DNA of 64,000 nt. Source: Burkholderiales bacterium. Lineage in GTDB: Bacteria > Pseudomonadota > Gammaproteobacteria > Burkholderiales > Burkholderiaceae_E. Both the position numbers and the translations under genes were made by a program. Below the pieces are notes generated by a model. It saw nothing but the letters and a program-made list of their open reading frames with translations, did not search any database and had not been told where the DNA came from. The stretch spans positions 1 through 64,000 of the forward strand of contig JAPLQE010000017.1 in the NCBI GenBank assembly GCA_026399835.1, in the 5' to 3' direction. Positions 57,961 to 64,000 of this stretch are shown piece by piece. Every line of letters begins with the position of its first letter. Positions within the stretch are counted from its first letter, which is position 1.

Positions 57961-58161
57961 TGTGCGGCGGAAATTGGTGGAGTTACTGTGCCTGAGAATC
58001 ACTGTACCGGCGACGTGATCTGTGCGGTGGGCACCGTGGGTCAGTTGCGCTTAATGCTGCAAGAAGGTTCGGTCAATGGGTCGGTCTTCAAGGATCTCTT
58101 GACCAAGGGCATCTTATGCGTCGATCACAATATCGATCGCCCTTGCTTTCAAGAAATTTAG
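57961..58161 (+). mobile_element. IS630-like transposase fragment
   Basis: An open frame without its own good start reads GQLRLMLQEGSVNGSVFKDL and then LTKGILCVDHNIDRP before a TAG stop. It resembles the part of IS630-family DDE transposases between the first and second catalytic Asp (G-x-RFM-xxEG-xVNxxVF-xxFL ... IVDxHP). Only about 60 residues remain. The assignment is from pattern similarity. Confidence 0.5.
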
Positions 58162-58224
58162 TATAAACACGCCTGAAAACTAGCTCATTCAAAATTATGG
58201 CAATTTACTTCAAGAGATGGGTAA

Positions 58225-58512
58225 GTGAAAATTTATTCAAATTTCAGTCCATTTCCCACTGCACTGCAAATAGATGCCTCCAAACCAAATTCGAGCAAGA
58301 TAGGCGCGTATCAGCGTGGCAGCCCGCGAGTTCTCCAGGCCAATGGCTGCAGTGGCGCACCGAGCGATAGGCGTATGGACGCAATATTGGAGATACACAG
58401 ATTGAGGGATTGTGCAAGAAAGTTAGCCAATGGGGCCGAAAAGACTCATGTTTTGAATCAGATAGAAATCTTAATTATCGAAGTACGTGGAATTGATCTG
58501 CTAGGTGCCTAA
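58225..58512 (+). CDS. Small hypothetical protein, AT-rich
   Basis: 95 residues from a GTG start preceded by AGAGATGGG. I do not recognise a family. The N-terminal half is polar (YSNFSPFPTALQID) and the C-terminal half looks helical (MDAILEIHRLRDCARKLANG and VLNQIEILIIEVRGIDLLG). Base composition and codon use (ATA, TTA, AAA) differ strongly from the rest of the window, a sign of foreign origin. It lies between transposase fragments and could itself be a fragment. Confidence 0.4.
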   Translation: MKIYSNFSPFPTALQIDASKPNSSKIGAYQRGSPRVLQANGCSGAPSDRRMDAILEIHRLRDCARKLANGAEKTHVLNQIEILIIEVRGIDLLGA

Positions 58513-58589
58513 ACGGCACAGCATGCCTCTCGGCAATAAGCGAGCCCGGCAAAATATTCGTCCTTGATTAATCCCGTCAGCCTGCTGCG

Positions 58590-58790
58590 AGCGTATACGA
58601 CACGCTGGCGACGTTCAGGCGGCGCTTTCTCAAGGAGATCAAGTCGCTGTTCGTGCAGGTGCTGGTGCTCGCGCGTGAGATGAAGCTGCTCCGGCTCGGG
58701 CACATCGCGCTGGACGGCACTAAGATCGAACCCAACGCCAGCAAGCACAAGGCCTTGTCGTGGGCGCACGCCAACAAGATCGAAGGCCAG
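58590..58790 (+). mobile_element. IS1182-family transposase fragment
   Basis: The frame reads VYDTLATFRRRFLKEIKSLF, VQVLVLAREMKLLRLGHIAL and DGTKIEPNASKHKALSWAHA, matching the N-terminal part of IS1182 transposases up to the first catalytic Asp (LDGTK). It then ends abruptly. No terminal repeats seen. Confidence 0.78.
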
Positions 58791-58840
58791 CGAAGCACGG
58801 CGTCGTACCGTTTCGCCGAACCAGACGGTGAGGTACCTCC

Positions 58841-58931
58841 GCTTGGCGGCCGCGTCAGGCTCGCTGCGGTCGCGCGACCCACCGGTGACTCCGCGGAGCC
58901 CTTTCCATGCACCTTAGACGCCGCTCCTTCC
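58841..58931 (+). repeat. Left copy of an imperfect direct repeat covering the hydrolase start
   Basis: The 63 nt 58869-58931 match 63208-63270 with 7 mismatches (counted by eye); similarity fades over the bases before (GCTTGGCGGCC versus GCTCGGCGGCC). Includes the promoter-proximal bases and first eight codons of the exported hydrolase. The last codons differ only at synonymous positions. Confidence 0.8.
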
Positions 58932-59887
58932 TGCTCGCCGCCTCCGCGACGGCCGCGATCGGGGCCGCCTTAGCCGTGCCCGGCGCGCGCCCGCTGCGTG
59001 CGCAGGAGCGCTCGTTCGACGCGATCGACCTCGATTGGGTCGATGCGGTACGAGAGCGGGCTGTGCCGGTGCGCCTGTACCTGCCGCGCGCGGCGACGCC
59101 GGACCGGCCGGTGCCGCTTGCGGTGTTCTCGCACGGCATCGGCGGCTCGCGGCGCGGCTACAGCTACCTCGGGCATCACTGGGCGAGCGAGGGCGTGGCC
59201 AGCCTGCACCTGCAGCACGTCGGCAGCGACCGCAGCCTCTGGGGCGACGGCAGCCCGTTCGCGCTGATCGGCCGGCTGCAGGGCGCCGCCCAGGCCTCCG
59301 AGGCGATCGCCCGCGTGCACGACCTGCGCTTCGCCCTCGACACGCTGCTGGCCGATGCCCTCGGCGCGCGCATCGACGCGCGGCGCATCGTCGCCGCTGG
59401 CCACTCGTATGGCGCGAACACCGCGCTGCTGGCGGCTGGGGCGCGCGTCGAGCGCGGGGGGCAATCGATCGACCTGCGGGAGCCGCGGCTGCGGGCGGCG
59501 ATCGTGATCTCGGCCCCGCCGTTCTACGGCGAGGCCTCGCCGCGGCGCATCCTCGAGCCGATCCGCATCCCGAGCCTGCATGTCACCGCGACCGAGGACA
59601 TCATCCGCATCCCGGGCTACTACAGCGGCGCCGAGGACCGCGTGGCGGTGTTCGACGCGATCGGCAGCCCGCGCAAGACGCTGGCGGTGTTCGCTGGCGG
59701 CTCGCACAGCATGTTCACCGACCGCGCCGGCACCGGCGGGGTGGAGCTCAACGCGCAGGTCAAGACGGCGACCCGGGAACTGACGGGCGCCTTCCTGCGC
59801 AGCGTGCTCGACGACGACGACAGCGGGCTGCGCGCCTGGCCGCAGCGGCACGCATCGATCGTGGCGCGGTTCGTCGCGCCGGCCTGA
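58907..59887 (+). CDS. Exported alpha/beta hydrolase (dienelactone hydrolase/PAF-acetylhydrolase-like)
   Basis: 326 residues. N-terminal HLRRRSFLLAASATAAIGAA has a twin-arginine-like signal peptide. VPLAVFSHGIGGSRRGYSYL is the oxyanion region, VAAGHSYGANTALLA the nucleophile elbow with Ser, and FAGGSHSMFTD a possible His block. It resembles the family of periplasmic dienelactone hydrolase/platelet-activating factor acetylhydrolase-like enzymes. GC content is that of the core genome although it sits between transposase remnants and the low-GC gene. A truncated second copy of its start lies 4.3 kb downstream. Confidence 0.87.
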   Translation: MHLRRRSFLLAASATAAIGAALAVPGARPLRAQERSFDAIDLDWVDAVRERAVPVRLYLPRAATPDRPVPLAVFSHGIGGSRRGYSYLGHHWASEGVASLHLQHVGSDRSLWGDGSPFALIGRLQGAAQASEAIARVHDLRFALDTLLADALGARIDARRIVAAGHSYGANTALLAAGARVERGGQSIDLREPRLRAAIVISAPPFYGEASPRRILEPIRIPSLHVTATEDIIRIPGYYSGAEDRVAVFDAIGSPRKTLAVFAGGSHSMFTDRAGTGGVELNAQVKTATRELTGAFLRSVLDDDDSGLRAWPQRHASIVARFVAPA

Positions 59888-60042
59888 TCGAGATCCCGCG
59901 CACCGGACGGTCGGCGAGGCCGTCTGATCGTCCTCCTGTTCGTTGATGCGCTCAGCAACCTCGGTGTCGGGAAGCTCCAGACGCGGTCCACCAAGTACCG
60001 CTCGATGGGCTGATCTGCGGGATGTTCAAGGCTGACCAACGA

Positions 60043-60177
60043 TCAGGCATCGAAGACGCGGGCGAGGATGAGGGCGGTTGGCGCAGTGATGCGACGACGC
60101 CTGTTGCACAGTTCGTTTACGTGCTTGCGAGGAACTCCCATGGCCTCGGCCAAGATGCCATCAGGCCGGGCCGGAGC
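60043..60177 (-). pseudogene. HigA-type antitoxin fragment
   Basis: A frame with ILAEAMGVPRKHVNELCNRR and then RRITAPTALILARVFDA matches the helix-turn-helix core of HigA/VapI antitoxins (…LGVP…INE…G…IT.DTALRLARYFG). The first helix region is replaced by unrelated residues and the C-terminal 30 residues (normally 'TSPEFWLNLQ') are missing. No toxin gene is next to it. Probably a decayed toxin-antitoxin locus. Confidence 0.65.
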
Positions 60178-60356
60178 AGATCGATTCGGTCTGCGCCGCC
60201 GCGGCCTGGTCAAGAGCAAGGAGCAGTTGTTCATGTGACCTTGCCCCAGAAAAACGCATCCCTTGCGCATGTGCATGAACTCGTTCGCTCAGAAATCGAT
60301 TTGTTCAGCACGGCCGTAAGGAGAAATCAGTAGATCGCCAGATGCCGACATTCGAT

Positions 60357-62804
60357 TCATTCCGGGCCGACGCGGATGAACCTTCCATCGGAAGTGAGCC
60401 CGAGCATCTCACGAGCATTTTCGTTGTAGATCAGAGTCAAGATCGCTGCCCCGCCCGTTGCCACGGCCGCCGCTCCGCCGATTCCGCTTCTCCGGATGAC
60501 TTCCGGTGTGACATCCCTCAAGGCATCGACGAAGTCGAGATAGAGGGCTTTGTATTGTGCGGCACGGAGAACTCTTGACTCATCGGGGCTCAAAGGGAGA
60601 CCCGCGGCCTCCTTTTTCGCTAAGTCACTGGCTTGGTGCCAAAGCTGATAGCGGCGAGTATTGATATTTTCGGGATCCCAGGTGATACGACGCCACCCCA
60701 TGAGCGCAAGCTCGCGATTGGTAGAGAGCGTCTCGTTGATCGCCAATGCTGAGTAGGGCTCACGCATCATGCGTTCAATCAGTTGCAACTCTTGATTTGA
60801 GTAGCGCTTTAGCGCGCTATAGGTTAGCGCGCTATCAGGGTGGTTGGCAAAGACGTCGCGTAGAAAGCGGCCTTCATGCACCACAGCACGGCGCAGGGTA
60901 TCGAATTGTTTGTTTCCATTGATCCGCTGTGCCCTATAGAAAAACCGATCAAAATCATCGTGCTGAACCTCGTGTTGGAAAACACGCCAACTCGTGTTGG
61001 GCTGAATATTGATCGTTCTGCTATTGGGGTCGAAGAGAGCTGAATAAAGGACGTGTGGCAATGACGTGTCAACATGCACGACTTTCAATCGAGCCAACTC
61101 ACCAGCCATTCCGGGATGCAGAAGTGCCGGGGTCTGGTCGGACGCACGTGCGACAGGCGGCGGCAAGCTGGTGATTTGCAAAATTTGCCCGGTCGGATGC
61201 GTGATGTCCCGATGGGGAGCGCCACTGATTCTGGTTAGCCGCAAGCCATGAACGATCGAGTTCCGAGCAGCGGTGTGTAACTTGGTCTCTGTGAAGCCGA
61301 CGCCCATGCGTCGAAGTTCCTCCCTCTGCGCTTTGGCCGTTGCGCTCAATTGGGCGTAGGTCGTGGCTGGGGCCGAAGAATCATTTGAAAGCCAAGCAGT
61401 ACGTTCGGGTCGAGCCTCGGCGTCTGTCATCGCCTTCTTAACGCCGCTTGAATGAGGAATATCACCAAGTAGACCGTGCAGCGCCCCAGTAGCGCTTGCA
61501 GCGAAAAAGAAGTTGGCCACGACCAACGAGGGATTCTCAGGATCAATCCCCAATTGCTGGCGAGCGTAGGTTTCGAGACTACTTGCGGCGCCATTGATCA
61601 CGGAACCTCTGACCGGCCCGCGCAGGCTTGCAGGCATGAGAAAACCGACAGTAGCGGCAATGAGTTGGCCCATCCCCATTCTTTCTGGAGATATCTGGGC
61701 ACCCCCTGCGAAATGCTCCAATAGGTCACCTAAAGTGGAACCTACCGCATTGGTCATAGCCTCCAACAAACGTTTTCTCAGCTCATCTCCATACCTCGGA
61801 TCCTTGCCATTCGGCGGAGGAGAAGCGGATCCCGCACCCGCTATGCTTGCAGAGGCAGTCCCAGTGCCATCAGCGCTGCTGGCCTTCATGACCCGAACAA
61901 CCTCAGGATGGACGAGGGCCTGCTGAAGTTGTTGTCCCGCGCGCATCACCAGCCCTTCAAGCTCCATGCGCCGTTGGGGCGTCGCATCGGCCGGCAGCCT
62001 GACCAACTGCCGCGCGGTCTGGCCCCATTCCCCGATCGCTTGCACCGCCGCGTGAACCGCTGCGGTGCGCCGATCGACCTGCGGGGCAATGGCCATTCGG
62101 GCAGGCACCCTTACTGCCGCGGCGGCCACCGTTGGCTTTGCTGGGGCTGTTCGTATCGTCGCGTTCCGCCTGGGTTCAGATGAGGCGCGCGCTGTGTGGA
62201 TCGGGAGGGCGACGGGTTGTGTTTTTGCCTTGTACAGCAAGGCGTTGGGAGTTCGGGGCCGCGAAGGCGCTGTACCCGTCTGGGTCGAATGATGAGAGGC
62301 TGCAAGCGGCAGGCTACGGCTGCTCCTAATTCGGACGCCGTTGGCGCGTGCGGCTGAATCTGCCGCTGCCGGCATGCTGCTGAACCGATGTTGCAACGCA
62401 CCGATTGCGCCAAGGAACTGCTCTTTGAGGTGCGTGATTGACGAGATGCTGCTGACGCGCGGATTGCGTAGCAACTTGCTCACCTCCTGTTGAGCGATCT
62501 CCGCCTGACTGCCGGTCCAATGCAGAATGCCGGTGAGATCGACGATCATCTTGGTGCCCGCTCGCTCTGCTCCCTTGGGGTCGTTCAGCAGGACGGCACT
62601 CGCCCAGGCAACAGCACCGACCGCGACGATTTGTGCAACAGGCAGGCCAGCGAGGACGGCTGCAGCCGGCAGGGCGGCGATCTCCGTTTGCGAAGGCGGT
62701 TGGAGATTCGCCAAGCCACCCCCGGAGGGGCCTCCATCACTGACGTCATCGCGTCTATTCGGAAGTGCCCCACTCGCCCACTGCACAGTACTCCAGCCGC
62801 TCAT
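60357..62804 (-). CDS. 815-residue protein with HExxH zinc-metalloprotease motif, putative effector/toxin
   Basis: No family recognised. No Sec signal. Residues about 43-75 form a hydrophobic segment (AAVLAGLPVAQIVAVGAVAW), about 140-240 are Pro/Ala/Arg/Ser-rich and probably disordered, about 260-470 helical with a second hydrophobic part (GQLIAATVGFLMPASLRGPV). The C-terminal domain has NIQPNTSWRVFQHEVQHDDF with His611-Glu612-x-x-His615 and a possible third zinc ligand Glu691 in AINETLSTNREL. The last 50 residues contain another hydrophobic stretch (GGAAAVATGGAAILTLIY). TGAGG 6 nt before the ATG. GC is clearly below that of the core genes, so it was probably acquired. The layout (disordered N-terminal part plus C-terminal protease-like domain) suggests a secreted effector or toxin; this is inference. 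Confidence 0.6.
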   Translation of the reverse strand: MSGWSTVQWASGALPNRRDDVSDGGPSGGGLANLQPPSQTEIAALPAAAVLAGLPVAQIVAVGAVAWASAVLLNDPKGAERAGTKMIVDLTGILHWTGSQAEIAQQEVSKLLRNPRVSSISSITHLKEQFLGAIGALQHRFSSMPAAADSAARANGVRIRSSRSLPLAASHHSTQTGTAPSRPRTPNALLYKAKTQPVALPIHTARASSEPRRNATIRTAPAKPTVAAAAVRVPARMAIAPQVDRRTAAVHAAVQAIGEWGQTARQLVRLPADATPQRRMELEGLVMRAGQQLQQALVHPEVVRVMKASSADGTGTASASIAGAGSASPPPNGKDPRYGDELRKRLLEAMTNAVGSTLGDLLEHFAGGAQISPERMGMGQLIAATVGFLMPASLRGPVRGSVINGAASSLETYARQQLGIDPENPSLVVANFFFAASATGALHGLLGDIPHSSGVKKAMTDAEARPERTAWLSNDSSAPATTYAQLSATAKAQREELRRMGVGFTETKLHTAARNSIVHGLRLTRISGAPHRDITHPTGQILQITSLPPPVARASDQTPALLHPGMAGELARLKVVHVDTSLPHVLYSALFDPNSRTINIQPNTSWRVFQHEVQHDDFDRFFYRAQRINGNKQFDTLRRAVVHEGRFLRDVFANHPDSALTYSALKRYSNQELQLIERMMREPYSALAINETLSTNRELALMGWRRITWDPENINTRRYQLWHQASDLAKKEAAGLPLSPDESRVLRAAQYKALYLDFVDALRDVTPEVIRRSGIGGAAAVATGGAAILTLIYNENAREMLGLTSDGRFIRVGPE

Positions 62805-62812
62805 GGTGAACC

Positions 62813-62995
62813 TCAGTGATCACCCAGCAAGCTGACGAGGGTGTTGCCCGCACCTCGCGTCGCGCCGATGGAAGCGCTGTCGGGCAATCGCGGGCGAAGT
62901 GCTGTTGCGGTGGGCATGGGATAGCGACGAGGCAGAAAATCGCATTCTGTGCGGACGTCGGCCCGTGCGTGCGTGCCGCATTTCACGATGCTCAC
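62813..62995 (-). CDS. Short open frame just upstream of the HExxH gene
   Basis: Up to 60 residues, ending NTLVSLLGDH 8 nt before the start of the large gene, so translation could be coupled. An inner ATG at 62917 would give a 34-residue product. No family is recognised. A chaperone or leader peptide is conceivable, but the short length makes chance likely. Confidence 0.25.
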   Translation of the reverse strand: MSIVKCGTHARADVRTECDFLPRRYPMPTATALRPRLPDSASIGATRGAGNTLVSLLGDH

Positions 62996-63363
62996 CGATG
63001 GGGTACGACTGCATCAATCCGGGCCGACCCTACATCGGGTTGACCCCAGGTGTCTGCGCCGCAGATACCGCCAAGGCGGTCGAGAGTGTGGGGCGCTCAC
63101 CCGATCCATGGGCGAGGGTGGGGTGCTTTCTTGCGATGTGAAGGGCGTCGTCCCTGTTCTCCGAACGCGACCGAGTTGACCCGCTCGGCGGCCATCAAGC
63201 TCGGGCCGTCGCGTGACCCGCCGGTGATCCCGCGGAGCCGTTTCCATGCACCTTCGACGCCGGTCCTTCCAGGACGCTCCCGATCGGCCGCAAGCGCGAT
63301 ACTGAGGGCCGTCGCCTTCACGCGCCCGGCGCTCGATCCGGCTCCCCCCATCTCCCATTGTCG
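62996..63363. other. Gene-free boundary stretch of the island
   Basis: No supported gene. The first part stays moderate in GC and should contain the promoter of the large HExxH gene. From about 63170 the sequence is GC-rich again. It includes the truncated copy of the hydrolase start, whose frame reads MHLRRRSFQ and stops at 63304. The last 60 bp lead into pxpB. Confidence 0.5.
63208..63270 (+). repeat. Right, truncated copy of the hydrolase-start repeat
   Basis: Shares 56 of 63 positions with 58869-58931, including the ATG and codons for MHLRRRSF. Differences inside the codons are silent (AGA/CGA, CGC/CGG). After TCCTTCC the similarity ends and the frame closes 11 codons later. It is the remnant of a related gene start. 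Confidence 0.8.
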
Positions 63364-64000
63364 ATGACCCGATCCAACCCGCCCACCGCACCCACCGCGC
63401 CGCTCTCCCGGCCCGAGCCCACGCCCGAGTCCGTCGCACCAATCCGCGTCGAGCCCTGCGGCGACGCCTGGGTGATGGTCGACTGGGGGGCACACCTGCA
63501 GGCGAACGTCGCCGCCCGCGCGCTCGCCGCCCGCTTGCGCGCCGACCCCCAGGCCTTTTGCGCCGAGGCCGTCGCCGGCGTGCGCACGCTCGCCGTGCGC
63601 ATCGCCGTCGACGACACGGCGATGCCGCGCGCCCACCAGCGCGAGGCCGCGCTCGACTGGCTGCGCGCGACCGCGCCCGAGGCCCTCGGCTGGCAGGCGC
63701 CCGCGGGCGGGCAGGTGGTGCTGCCGGCCTGCTACGACCCGTCGATGGCCCCCGACCTGGATGAGGTCGCCGCCGCCACCGGCCTGACCACCGCCGAGGT
63801 CGTCGCGATCCACAGCGGCTGCACGTTCACCGCGGAGGTCGTCGGCTTCATGCCCGGATTCGCCTATCTCGGCGGTCTGGATCCGCGGCTCAAGCTCGAT
63901 CGCCGCGCCTCGCCGCGGCCGCGGGTGCCCGAGGGCGGCATCGCGATCGCCGGCCTGCAGACGGCGGTCTACCCGAGCCCCACGCCGGGCGGCTGGAGCC
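63364..64000 (+). CDS. pxpB: 5-Oxoprolinase subunit PxpB (KipI family), cut by window edge
   Basis: The visible 212 residues start with a Pro/Thr-rich stretch of about 25 residues, then IRVEPCGDAWVMVDWGAHLQ opens the KipI/PxpB fold. VVGFMPGFAYLGGLDPRLKL and RVPEGGIAIAGLQTAVYPSP are family signatures. With PxpA and PxpC it cleaves 5-oxoproline to glutamate using ATP; pxpC is expected directly behind. The gene is open to the window end. ATG chosen as first start behind the island boundary; no clear ribosome-binding site. Confidence 0.9.
   Translation, partial: MTRSNPPTAPTAPLSRPEPTPESVAPIRVEPCGDAWVMVDWGAHLQANVAARALAARLRADPQAFCAEAVAGVRTLAVRIAVDDTAMPRAHQREAALDWLRATAPEALGWQAPAGGQVVLPACYDPSMAPDLDEVAAATGLTTAEVVAIHSGCTFTAEVVGFMPGFAYLGGLDPRLKLDRRASPRPRVPEGGIAIAGLQTAVYPSPTPGGWS

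Noticed and set aside
60022-60333. Plus-strand frame of 103 codons overlapping the HigA fragment
   Set aside because: The minus strand carries a recognisable antitoxin core; the plus frame has no family features.
62899-63141. Plus-strand frame upstream of the HExxH gene
   Set aside because: No ribosome-binding site, no domain, and it crosses what should be the promoter region of the large minus-strand gene.
63097-63813. Minus-strand frame of 238 codons over the island boundary and pxpB
   Set aside because: It overlaps the clear pxpB sequence and the hydrolase-start repeat; shadow frame.

Overview
The window is chromosomal DNA of a very GC-rich Gram-negative bacterium, most likely a betaproteobacterium of the order Burkholderiales. 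Pointers to this are tight operons with 4-nt start/stop overlaps and many GTG/TTG starts, a Bug-family (TctC) solute receptor, a UgpB-type uptake system, a PA2778/PA2779 pair, several outer-membrane proteins, and a short interspersed repeat (29816-29891) of a kind common between Burkholderiales genes. This placement is inference. I saw no rRNA, tRNA or CRISPR array.

Layout. (1) 1-8015 is an acyl-CoA and flavin/quinone oxidoreductase block: a cut nitronate monooxygenase, two acyl-CoA dehydrogenases and an IclR regulator on the minus strand, divergent from a class III CoA-transferase and an AcuI-like reductase, then another nitronate monooxygenase and a quinone reductase. A perfect palindrome (3509-3527) between iclR and the CoA-transferase is the likely IclR operator. 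(2) 8062-11135 holds a stand-alone sigma region 4 protein, a membrane protein, an exported methyltransferase-fold protein and the PA2779/PA2778 pair. (3) 11138-11844 is a Bcr/CflA exporter broken by internal deletions. (4) 11923-18675 is a complete peptide-type ABC importer, with a TTC38-like TPR gene coupled to its binding-protein gene. (5) 18636-22879 has a histidine phosphatase, a DUF2059 protein, a malic enzyme reduced to less than half its normal length, a small monooxygenase and an acyltransferase. (6) 23037-26232 is a marR-emrA-emrB drug-efflux operon with an AT-rich inverted repeat upstream. (7) 26430-32988 has a desaturase and a ugpBAEC importer with a coupled alpha/beta hydrolase. 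(8) 33005-35307 has a small AT-hook protein, a KTSC-domain protein and hutH. (9) 35433-42981 is a czcICBA-like heavy-metal efflux operon with extra His-rich exported proteins and a possibly leaderless first gene. (10) 42986-48882 is a second acyl-CoA/redox cluster (MaoC hydratase, Cys-form GrdB-like protein, dienoyl-CoA reductase-like flavoenzyme, thioesterase). (11) 48879-57147 holds cell-surface genes, a degenerate ABC ATPase, a Bug receptor and rlmJ.

(12) 57.4-63.3 kb is an accessory island of visibly lower GC. It contains fragments of three transposase families (IS5, IS630, IS1182), a HigA-type antitoxin fragment, an orphan AT-rich reading frame, an exported alpha/beta hydrolase, and an 815-residue protein of unknown family carrying an HEVQH zinc-protease motif near the C-terminus. 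A 63-nt sequence covering the hydrolase start recurs, diverged and truncated, at 63208-63270, which marks the likely right boundary. Core sequence resumes with pxpB, cut by the window end.

Two themes stand out. One is repeated internal deletion of otherwise recognisable genes (Bcr/CflA, MaeB, IS5 transposase). The other is the large HExxH protein of the island, the best candidate here for something undescribed, possibly a secreted effector or toxin.
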